Of a stretch of 9,775 nucleotides of DNA, positions 1-5,594 are shown in pieces. The first letter of the stretch is position 1. Each line of letters opens with the position of its first letter. The stretch comes from JBOGWY01 sp050694015. GTDB lineage: Bacteria > Actinomycetota > CADDZG01 > WHSQ01. Below the pieces are notes generated by a model. The model saw nothing but the letters and a program-made list of their open reading frames with translations. It was not told where the DNA came from and did not search any database. The stretch covers positions 1-9,775 of the forward strand of contig JBOGWY010000069.1 of the NCBI GenBank assembly GCA_050694015.1, written 5' to 3'. The translations under genes were made by a program, and so were the position numbers.

Positions 1-387
1 GCCGACTGCATCGTCAAGACGAAACTCGACGACGAGTTGACGATCGGTGTCGTGCCCACGGGCACGATCCCGGATCAGCGCGGTGAGCTGCTGGGCCCCG
101 ACCGGATGAAGCGAGTGGTCGACGAGGCCCGCACGATCGCCGACGTTGTCATCATCGACACCGCCCCGTTGCTGGCGACGAGCGATGCCAGCGCCCTGCT
201 CCCCAACGTCGACTCCATCGTGCTCGTTGCCCGGGCCGGGAAGACGACGGTCACCGAGGCGGAGCACGCAACCGAGATCCTCGAGCGCCTCGGCACGCCG
301 GCCTGCGGCGCGGTGCTCAACGGGGTCAAGGAGATGACGATGTGGTCCCGGCGCCCCCAGCGCCGATTCTGGCGCCGCAACAGATAG
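1..387 (+). CDS. BY-kinase/CpsD-type P-loop ATPase, C-terminal 128 residues (5' partial)
   Basis: The open frame enters from the left edge (frame 1) and stops with TAG at 385-387, so only the C-terminal 128 residues are visible; a TTG at 37 is internal rather than a likely start. The visible part has a Walker B-like strand, ADVVIIDTAPLLATSDA (about residues 48-64 of the fragment), then the D-x-I-V-L-V-A-R-A-G strand and the CGAVLNGV strand. This order is typical of bacterial tyrosine kinases and the cytoplasmic half of Wzz/Wzc-type polysaccharide co-polymerases, which control capsule or exopolysaccharide chain length and export at the inner membrane. The Walker A and A' motifs and any membrane portion would lie upstream of the window. 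The tail is Trp/Arg-rich (TMWSRRPQRRFWRRNR) and the visible fragment contains no tyrosine, so the usual autophosphorylated Tyr cluster is missing. A MinD/ParA-like ATPase without kinase activity is the main alternative. The nearby sugar-nucleotide genes support a polysaccharide role. Confidence 0.8.
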   Translation, partial: ADCIVKTKLDDELTIGVVPTGTIPDQRGELLGPDRMKRVVDEARTIADVVIIDTAPLLATSDASALLPNVDSIVLVARAGKTTVTEAEHATEILERLGTPACGAVLNGVKEMTMWSRRPQRRFWRRNR

Positions 388-605
388 CTGCCGGTCTGGC
401 CCCAAACGAGATAGCCGCCGAGTCGCGCGGAACGCCACGTGGTCGATCGGCGCCGCGAAAAAAGGGTGTTTGGTCCGAAAATCGCGTGTGCACAGGGTAC
501 AGGGGTTCCGGGGGTGCATGTTGAACCCCGTGCACCAGTGAACCCCGTGCACACGCGTTTCTTGCTCGGATCACCGTTCGCGCGAAAACCGGCGATCCGG
601 GATCG
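388..605. other. Convergent intergenic region rich in inverted repeats
   Basis: This 218-nt stretch separates the rightward kinase gene from the leftward operon end. I see no convincing coding frame. It holds an imperfect repeat of the stop-codon context (AGATAGCTGCCG at 382-393 and AGATAGCCGCCG at 409-420), a long stem-loop at 483-557, and a nested hairpin cluster at 568-606 next to the operon's stop codon. Its position between two converging genes suggests bidirectional transcription termination or transcript-end processing. That role is inferred from position and structure only. Confidence 0.6.
483..557. repeat. 18-bp stem with 8-nt bulge and a competing alternative pairing
   Basis: CGCGTGTGCAC (483-493) is the exact reverse complement of GTGCACACGCG (547-557). 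Directly inside, GGGGTTC (502-508) pairs exactly with GAACCCC (540-546). Together they form 18 base pairs, with an 8-nt bulge (494-501) on the left side only. The 14-bp unit TGAACCCCGTGCAC occurs twice at a 17-bp period (522-535 and 539-552), so GGGGTTC can pair with the first copy instead (523-529). A further inverted pair, GGTGCA (513-518) and TGCACC (531-536), lies in the loop. No T-run follows on the + strand, so this is not a textbook intrinsic terminator. Confidence 0.75.
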
Positions 606-606
606 C
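568..606 (-). terminator. Nested hairpins at the 3' end of the leftward operon
   Basis: The perfect hairpin GCGATC-CGG-GATCGC (592-606) begins at the G of the membrane-protein gene's TAG stop on the minus strand. A second, larger stem overlaps it: GGATCACCG (568-576) against CGGCGATCC (590-598), 8 of 9 pairs, with the palindrome TTCGCGCGAA (577-586) at its head. The two stems share 592-598, so they are alternatives rather than additive. There is no clear U-tract, so terminator function is inferred from position. Confidence 0.45.
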
Positions 607-1178
607 TAGATAGTCGCCCGAAAAGCGGCGCAGGTGCAGGTCATCTGCGCCCGGTCTTCGTCGCTCGGGTGCCGGTGGGTGACCATCGCCACCACCATCG
701 GGACCAGGACGAGCGCGTTGTAGAGAAGGTGCAGCTCGACCCTCGGGATCACGAGCTGGGCGATGCTGGTGGGGACCTCGGCGCCGAAGAGGGTTCGTCC
801 GGCGATCGACTGTCCGAGAAGAAGAGCGTGCTCGAAGTGGTGCCAGATCTGGATGCCCAGGGCCACATCCCACAGGCTTCGGGAGGCTCCCACGAAGCCC
901 GGACGCAAGGCGATCAGACCGATCAACATCACGATCGCGTAGCCGTAGTGGAGCGACTCCGAACTCACGAGCCACGGGAACGGCATACCGAGCACGCCGC
1001 GGGCATCGGGTGGCGCCCAGCCGAGTCCGTAGATCTGGATCGCCTGGGCTACGTGCTCGGCGAGATGCGCCAGCACCAGGGCCATGAACAGCCCCAGCGC
1101 GATGCGGTGGTAACGGGTGTTGACGTTCTCGAGCACGCGGGGCAGACCCGGACGGACTACTCGAGCCGCGACCGCCAT
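606..1178 (-). CDS. Four-helix membrane protein with two HxxEH motifs, unknown function
   Basis: I do not recognise this 190-residue protein. Hydrophobic stretches at about residues 26-50, 76-92, 102-122 and 148-168 predict four transmembrane helices, three of them carrying histidines. Helix 1 has H38-L-A-E-H42, helix 2 begins near H77, helix 3 has H113-H-F-E-H117, and helix 4 begins at H150. Repeated H-x-x-E-H within membrane helices suggests a metal or haem site, which is an inference. The tail is hydrophilic and contains a C-x-C pair (C181, C183). The ATG at 1178 lies 7 nt after the stop of the upstream cysteine-rich gene, with no strong Shine-Dalgarno sequence, so translation probably depends on the upstream gene. 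It is the last gene of the leftward operon. Its membrane character makes this strand far likelier to be coding than the overlapping plus-strand frame. Confidence 0.72.
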   Translation of the reverse strand: MAVAARVVRPGLPRVLENVNTRYHRIALGLFMALVLAHLAEHVAQAIQIYGLGWAPPDARGVLGMPFPWLVSSESLHYGYAIVMLIGLIALRPGFVGASRSLWDVALGIQIWHHFEHALLLGQSIAGRTLFGAEVPTSIAQLVIPRVELHLLYNALVLVPMVVAMVTHRHPSDEDRAQMTCTCAAFRATI

Positions 1179-1185
1179 TTCGCTT

Positions 1186-1413
1186 CTAAGCGTCGGCGCG
1201 GGTGAGGCCGATCACGGGAGCGACGTGACAGGTGCAGTCGCGGTCGGTGCACTGCTCCTCCCATGCCTCGCCCGGCTCCCAGATGATGTCGGGGTCGTCC
1301 TTGGCGAAGAACTGCGTGCATCCGCAGTGGACACAGGCGGTGGGCACGAGGTCGTGCCAGTCGCTGTACTCGTCCCGTCGACGCGGGATGCCGGTCTCGG
1401 TCGCCAAACTCAT
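1186..1413 (-). CDS. 75-residue cysteine-rich small protein (putative metal-binding), unknown function
   Basis: This small gene is supported by its start signals. Its ATG (1413) overlaps the aminotransferase stop as ATGA (1410-1413), and a perfect AGGAGG lies 5 nt upstream (1419-1424). The protein has two cysteine clusters, C27-x2-C30-x-C32 and C55-x4-C60-x-C62-H63, separated by an acidic, Trp-containing linker (about residues 38-54). Such clusters usually bind zinc or an iron-sulfur cluster, but I cannot match them to a named family. No signal peptide or membrane segment is visible, so it is probably cytoplasmic. Its place between a PLP aminotransferase and a membrane protein suggests a shared pathway or a small partner protein. 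The membrane protein downstream also ends in a C-T-C motif. The stop TAG sits inside a short palindrome, CGCTTCTAAGCG (1181-1192). Confidence 0.78.
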   Translation of the reverse strand: MSLATETGIPRRRDEYSDWHDLVPTACVHCGCTQFFAKDDPDIIWEPGEAWEEQCTDRDCTCHVAPVIGLTRADA

Positions 1414-2597
1414 GATGCCCTCCTGTAGCTCGAGATGCGTCGGATCGCGGCCGCGACCCCCGCTACCTGCTCGTCGGATATCCCGTCCCACATCGGCAGC
1501 GTGAGGACGGCAGCGCTGATCGCTTCGGTCGCGGGCATGTGCCCGTTGGCTCCCCGCAGCGAGCGGTACGCGACCATCTCGTGGACCGGCGGGGAGAAGT
1601 AGCGCCTCGTGTCGATGCCCTCGGCCTTGAGTGCGAGAGCCAGCGCGTCGGCGTCCATCCCGAAGGACGGCTCGTCCACGAGGATCGTGAAGTCCTTGTA
1701 CGTGCTGCGGTCGCCGAGACGGGGGCCGGGGATGCGGATGCCGTCGACGTCCTTGAGCTCCCACGTGTAGAGGCGGGCGACCGCGTTGCGCCGTGCGACG
1801 CGGTCCTCGAGGTCGTCGAAGCTGGCCAGGGCCACCGCGGCGTGGATCTCCGACATCCGGGCGTTCAGGCCCACGAACAGACAGTCGTAGTCGCCCGGGT
1901 TGCCGTAATCACGGCCGATCCTGCAGCGCTCCGCCAGGAGCTCGTCGTTCGTGGCGATGATCCCGCCCTCCGACGCGACGAGCAGCTTGGTCGGCGACAG
2001 GCTGAAGACCTCGGCGTCGCCGAAACCACCCACATGCGCGTCCTTGTAGAGGGAGCCGAAACCGTGGGCGGCGTCGAAGAACAGCTTGATGCCGTGGCGA
2101 TGGGCGTGCTCGGTCAGCTCCTCGACCGCACACGGCGTTCCGTAGGTGTGGGTGGCCAGGATCGCGGAGGTGCGCACGCCGACCGCGTGTGCGGCGGCGT
2201 CCGGAGACAGCGTGAGCGTGTCCTCGTCGACCTCGGCGAAAACCGGTCGGAGGCCGTTCCAGGCGATCGCATGTGCGGTCGCGGCGAACGTGAACGACGG
2301 CGTCACGACATCGCCCGATATGTCCGATGCGCGCAGAACGAGCATCAGCCCGGAAGTGCACGACGAGACCGCCACGCATGCGCGGACGCCGAGGTACTCG
2401 GCCGCTCGCGCTTCGAGCTCGCGGACGTAGGCGCCGTTGGTCAGCATCCGGGACGTCAGGATCTTCTTGACGTCTTCTGCCACCACCTCGGGGTCCGGCA
2501 CCGACGGCCTGGCCACCGGCAATCCCTCGGGGAACAGCGGTGCTCCACCCGCGATCGCGGGGCGTTCGGAGTCGGGGATCTGGGCTCTCATGCTCAT
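1410..2597 (-). CDS. DegT/DnrJ/EryC1/StrS-family PLP-dependent sugar aminotransferase
   Basis: The 395-residue product has the family's fold type I layout. It shows SFTFAATAHAI (about 101-111), the HTYG segment (150-153), the PLP-contacting Asp in KLFFDAAHGFGS (D175), the Schiff-base lysine in SPTKLLVASEGG (K204), the GLNARMSEIHAA segment (243-254) and the C-terminal TRRYFSPPVHEM segment (330-341). Family members transfer an amino group, usually from glutamate, to a keto-sugar nucleotide to give amino sugars for glycans or antibiotics. The exact sugar cannot be read from the sequence. The start at 2597 overlaps the epimerase stop as ATGA and has GGGAGG 8 nt upstream; the open frame continues upstream but only as a shadow of the epimerase gene. 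The gene ends in another ATGA overlap with the small cysteine-rich gene. The neighbouring epimerase suggests a UDP-linked sugar pathway. Confidence 0.93.
   Translation of the reverse strand: MSMRAQIPDSERPAIAGGAPLFPEGLPVARPSVPDPEVVAEDVKKILTSRMLTNGAYVRELEARAAEYLGVRACVAVSSCTSGLMLVLRASDISGDVVTPSFTFAATAHAIAWNGLRPVFAEVDEDTLTLSPDAAAHAVGVRTSAILATHTYGTPCAVEELTEHAHRHGIKLFFDAAHGFGSLYKDAHVGGFGDAEVFSLSPTKLLVASEGGIIATNDELLAERCRIGRDYGNPGDYDCLFVGLNARMSEIHAAVALASFDDLEDRVARRNAVARLYTWELKDVDGIRIPGPRLGDRSTYKDFTILVDEPSFGMDADALALALKAEGIDTRRYFSPPVHEMVAYRSLRGANGHMPATEAISAAVLTLPMWDGISDEQVAGVAAAIRRISSYRRAS
1419..1424 (-). promoter_or_regulatory. Strong ribosome binding site for the 75-residue gene
   Basis: AGGAGG on the minus strand lies 5 nt before the ATG at 1413. 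It is the best Shine-Dalgarno match in the window. With the ATGA overlap, it decides the start of a gene that would otherwise be missed inside a longer open frame. Confidence 0.8.
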
Positions 2598-3583
2598 GCG
2601 ACGTGCCTCCCGGCTAGCTCTTTGGTGATGGTGGGCTCGGCGGCGCCGGCGGCGAACCAGGCGACCGTCTGCTCGAGACCCTGGTGCAGATCGGCGACGG
2701 GGACGTAACCGAGGAGTTGCGCCGCCTTCTCGATCGACGCCAGCGAGTGCTTCACATCGCCGGTGCGGGGCTCGGTGAAGGTGGGCTCCACGTAGCACCC
2801 GACGAGATCTCCGATCGCCCGGAGCAGTTCGAGCAGCGAGTAGCGCTCGGCGCAGCCGACGTTGAAGACCTCACCGGTGGCCTCGCTCGGGGCGCTCTCG
2901 GCCAGCAGGCACGCTTGCACGACGTTGCCGACGTAGGTGAAGTCCCGGGTCTGGGTGCCGTCGCCGTGGACCTCGGGGGCCTTGCCCTTGAGCAGTGCCT
3001 TGATGAACTTCGGGATCACCGCGGCGTACTCGGACTTGGGGTCCTGTCGGGGGCCGAAGACGTTGAAGAAGCGCAGCGCCACGGTCTCCAACCCGAAGGA
3101 GCGGGTGAAGGCGCGGCACATCGACTCACCCGCCAGTTTCGAGGCGGCGTAGGGCGAGCGGGGGGCGGTGACCATGTCCTCGTGCTTGGGCAACGAGACG
3201 GAGTCTCCGTAGACCGACGACGACGACGCGTACACGACCCGGCGGACGCCGTGATCACGGGCCGCCACCAGGACGTTCAGGGTGCCGGTCGAGTTGACCG
3301 CATTGCACGCGATCGGGTCGCGGATCGAGCGAGCTACCGAGGGCAGCGCGGCAAGGTGGTACACGGCCTCGACGCCGGCAACGGCTTCTTCGACGAAGCT
3401 CGGGTTGCGGATGTCGCCGATGATCACGCGGGTGTCGGCCCCGGCGTCTTTCAGGTTCGCCATGGTGCCGGTGGTCAGGTTGTCGAGGATCCGCACCGAA
3501 TGACCGGACGCGGTCAGGGACCGAACCAGGTTCGATCCGATGAAACCTGCGCCACCAGTAACGAGGACTTCCAGCGTTATCAC
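2594..3583 (-). CDS. NAD-dependent UDP-sugar 4-epimerase (extended SDR family)
   Basis: The 329-residue protein has the Rossmann dinucleotide motif TGGAGFIGS (residues 9-17), D34 after the second strand, YHLAAL (75-80), the catalytic serine region ASSSSVYGD (119-127) and the YxxxK pair (Y145, K149). It then has RFFNVFGPRQDP (171-182), AAVIPKFI (187-194) and GDGTQTRDFTYV (207-218), the sugar-nucleotide binding region. The segment around 171-218 most resembles UDP-GlcNAc C4-epimerases of the WbpP type, so UDP-GlcNAc to UDP-GalNAc is the favoured reaction; UDP-glucose/galactose epimerisation is possible. It is the first gene of the leftward operon and faces glmS. The start is uncertain. The GTG at 3583 directly abuts AGGGGA. 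A CTG at 3574, giving a protein beginning MEVLVTGG, would sit at a better distance from the GGGGAGTGAT stretch. Confidence 0.92.
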   Translation of the reverse strand: MITLEVLVTGGAGFIGSNLVRSLTASGHSVRILDNLTTGTMANLKDAGADTRVIIGDIRNPSFVEEAVAGVEAVYHLAALPSVARSIRDPIACNAVNSTGTLNVLVAARDHGVRRVVYASSSSVYGDSVSLPKHEDMVTAPRSPYAASKLAGESMCRAFTRSFGLETVALRFFNVFGPRQDPKSEYAAVIPKFIKALLKGKAPEVHGDGTQTRDFTYVGNVVQACLLAESAPSEATGEVFNVGCAERYSLLELLRAIGDLVGCYVEPTFTEPRTGDVKHSLASIEKAAQLLGYVPVADLHQGLEQTVAWFAAGAAEPTITKELAGRHVA

Positions 3584-3659
3584 TCCCCTTCGGGGTCCGC
3601 GATCCGTAGGACTTCAACGAGCGTAGGGAGCGGCGGCTTAGGGAACACCGTGCCCGGGA

Positions 3660-3674
3660 CGTAACGGAGTTACG
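3660..3674. promoter_or_regulatory. Palindrome CGTAAC-N3-GTTACG, candidate operator
   Basis: Six-base arms match perfectly around a 3-nt centre, in the middle of the divergent promoter region: 77 nt from the epimerase start and 85 nt from the glmS start. Size and symmetry fit a dimeric repressor site. No regulator is encoded beside it and no second copy was noticed in the window. Confidence 0.3.
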
Positions 3675-3745
3675 GCGGATGAACCACGCCGTCTGCATTA
3701 GCGGGGATACCGCAGCGGTTCGGTGTGGGAAAGAGCCCGGCTCCC

Positions 3746-3751
3746 TAGCGT
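3746..3751 (+). promoter_or_regulatory. Possible -10 element (TAGCGT) for a leaderless glmS transcript
   Basis: TAGCGT fits the actinobacterial TANNNT pattern and ends 7 nt before the glmS ATG, so transcription would start at or near the A of ATG. No Shine-Dalgarno sequence is visible between 3741 and 3758, as expected for a leaderless mRNA. No convincing -35 hexamer was found. Confidence 0.3.
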
Positions 3752-3758
3752 TTCCGCC

Positions 3759-5594
3759 ATGTGCGGGATCATGGGCTACATCGGTGAGGGCGACGCCCTG
3801 CCCGTATTGCTCGATGGTCTGAGAAAGCTCGAGTACCGCGGCTACGACTCCGCCGGGGTGGCGCTCGTCTCCGACGGCGGCTTGAGCCTCTTCCGGAAGG
3901 CCGGACCGTTGCAGGCGCTGATCGATTCGATCGGACGCGACAAGCCGGCCGGGAGCCTCGGCATCGGGCACACGCGCTGGGCCACCCACGGCGCGCCGAC
4001 CGACGAGAACGCGCATCCCCACTGGGACTGCACCCGTCGCGTCGCCGTCGTTCACAACGGGATCATCGAGAACCAGGCCGCGCTCAAAGCGCGCCTCGAA
4101 GGCGCCGGCCACGCGTTCTGCTCCGACACGGACACCGAAGTCGTCGCGCACCTCCTCGAGTCGATCATGGAGGCGAACGAGTGCGACCTGTTGGCCGCGA
4201 TGTTCGAGGTCGTCGAGATCCTGGACGGATCATTCGCGCTCGTCTGTGTCGCGGCCGACGAGCCGGGCCGGATCGTCGCGGCGCGGCGGCGGTCGCCGCT
4301 GATCCTCGGGGCGACCCACGACATCGGCCTCGTCGCCTCCGACATCCCTGCGCTGCTCCCGTTCACGCGCACCGTGATCCCGCTCGACGACGAGCAGATC
4401 GCCGAAGTCACCGCCGGAGGCATCCGGACGTTCGACCTCACCGGGGGTGAGCTCGAGCCCACGCCTCTAGAGGTCGGATGGGACGTCAAGGCGCCCGAAC
4501 GGGGCGTCTTCGATGACTTCATGCTCAAGGAGATCTACGAACAGCCCGCCGCGATCGAAGACACGCTGCTCGCGACCACCGATCGGCGCGGCGACGTGCG
4601 GCTCGATCGGCCCCTGGCCGGACTCGGCGACACGTCCGAGGTCGACCGCATCGTCATCGTGGCGTGCGGGACCTCGTACCACGCGGGGCTCGCAGGGCGT
4701 TTCGCGATCGAGAGCTGCGCCGGCATCCCGGTGGAGGTCGAGCTCGCATCCGAGTTCCGTTACCGCAACCCGATGCTCGGCGAGAACACGCTCGTGATCG
4801 GGATAACGCAGTCCGGTGAGACGGCCGACACCCTCGCGGCGGTCGATGCCGCGCACGAGCGCAAAGCGAAAGTCCTGGCGGTCACGAACGTCCTCGGCTC
4901 CTCCATCACCCGTGAGGCGGACGCGGTGCTGGTCACCAGAGCGGGGCCCGAGGTGGGCGTGGCCGCCACCAAGACCTTCCTCGCGCAGCTCGTCGCGATG
5001 GACCTGATCGCTCTGCATCTCGCGAAGCAGCGCGGCAAGATGGGGCGCCACCGAGTCGGCGAGATGATCCACGCGCTCGCCGAGCTCCCATCGCAGATCG
5101 AGCGCATCCTCGCCGACCGCGCCGTGGTGCATCGTGCCGCGAAGCGCTACGCGCACAAGGACGACTTCCTATTCATGGGACGGGGGCTCGGGCACGTGGT
5201 GGCACTTGAAGGTGCGCTGAAGCTCAAGGAGCTCTCCTACATCCACGCCGAGGGGTACGCAGCCGGAGAGCTGAAGCACGGCGCGATCGCGCTCGTCGAA
5301 TCCCACTACCCCGTCGTGTCGGTCCTCACCGATCACGACCATTACGACAAGATGCTCGCCAACATCCAGGAGGTTCGGTCGCGCGGTGCCGAGGTGATCG
5401 TGGTCGCGCCCGAAGGTGACGACCGCGCTCGCTCGTTGGCCGACACGGTCTTCTGGGTGCCCGAGACGCACAGCCTGCTGTTGCCGGTCCTGCTGGCCGT
5501 CCCGCTGCAGCTCCTCGCGTACTACATCGCGAAGGAGAAGGGGCTGAGCCCCGACAAGCCGCGCAACCTCGCCAAGAGCGTCACTGTCGAGTAG
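3759..5594 (+). CDS. glmS: Glutamine-fructose-6-phosphate aminotransferase (isomerizing)
   Basis: GlmS converts fructose-6-phosphate and glutamine to glucosamine-6-phosphate and glutamate in the cytoplasm, the first committed step to UDP-GlcNAc for peptidoglycan and surface glycans. The 611-residue protein is full length (the E. coli enzyme has 609). The N-terminal glutaminase domain has the nucleophile Cys2 (MCGIMGYIG), HTRWATHG (71-78) and NGIIEN (100-105). The isomerase half has two SIS domains with KEIYEQP (257-263), CGTSY (303-307), TQSGETADT (350-358), TRAGPEVGVAATK (393-405), the catalytic region E491/H507 in ELSYIHAE-GELKHG, and the conserved terminus KPRNLAKSVTVE with K606. A GTG at 3723 would extend the frame by 12 residues, but the catalytic cysteine must follow the initiator Met, so ATG 3759 is the start. 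Its 3' end overlaps the opposing kinase gene by 14 bp and is tandemly duplicated. Confidence 0.98.
   Translation: MCGIMGYIGEGDALPVLLDGLRKLEYRGYDSAGVALVSDGGLSLFRKAGPLQALIDSIGRDKPAGSLGIGHTRWATHGAPTDENAHPHWDCTRRVAVVHNGIIENQAALKARLEGAGHAFCSDTDTEVVAHLLESIMEANECDLLAAMFEVVEILDGSFALVCVAADEPGRIVAARRRSPLILGATHDIGLVASDIPALLPFTRTVIPLDDEQIAEVTAGGIRTFDLTGGELEPTPLEVGWDVKAPERGVFDDFMLKEIYEQPAAIEDTLLATTDRRGDVRLDRPLAGLGDTSEVDRIVIVACGTSYHAGLAGRFAIESCAGIPVEVELASEFRYRNPMLGENTLVIGITQSGETADTLAAVDAAHERKAKVLAVTNVLGSSITREADAVLVTRAGPEVGVAATKTFLAQLVAMDLIALHLAKQRGKMGRHRVGEMIHALAELPSQIERILADRAVVHRAAKRYAHKDDFLFMGRGLGHVVALEGALKLKELSYIHAEGYAAGELKHGAIALVESHYPVVSVLTDHDHYDKMLANIQEVRSRGAEVIVVAPEGDDRARSLADTVFWVPETHSLLLPVLLAVPLQLLAYYIAKEKGLSPDKPRNLAKSVTVE

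Larger units (their letters stand above)
3584..3758. promoter_or_regulatory. Divergent intergenic region between the epimerase operon and glmS
   Basis: Both transcripts must start in this 175-nt gap. It contains the perfect inverted repeat CGTAAC-GGA-GTTACG (3660-3674), a small hairpin GCGG-GGATA-CCGC (3701-3713), and CCCC-TTC-GGGG (3585-3595) directly before the epimerase start. I see no glmS ribozyme-like sequence and no clear -35/-10 pair for the operon. The palindrome is a candidate operator that could act on both directions; this is an inference. Confidence 0.45.

Noticed and set aside
522..552. Short CRISPR-like array from repeated TGAACCCCGTGCAC
   Set aside because: Only two 14-bp copies with a 3-nt gap, part of an inverted-repeat structure; no spacers and no cas genes.
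669..1205. Plus-strand open frame opposite the membrane protein
   Set aside because: The minus strand gives coherent transmembrane helices and operon spacing; the plus product is a charged His/Asp/Arg-rich shadow.
1539..2708. Long plus-strand open frame opposite the aminotransferase
   Set aside because: It mirrors the well-supported PLP aminotransferase in a high-GC sequence; its product is Arg/Gly/Val-rich with no recognisable motif.
2684..3664. Long plus-strand open frame opposite the epimerase
   Set aside because: Antisense shadow of a gene with full SDR motifs; composition is low-complexity and no domain is seen.
3584..3758. glmS ribozyme/riboswitch before glmS
   Set aside because: The leader appears too short or absent, no ribozyme core is recognisable, and this ribozyme is known mainly from Firmicutes.
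3255..4151. Minus-strand open frame spanning the divergent region and the glmS start
   Set aside because: It overlaps both glmS and the epimerase and would leave no room for either promoter; no recognisable protein features.
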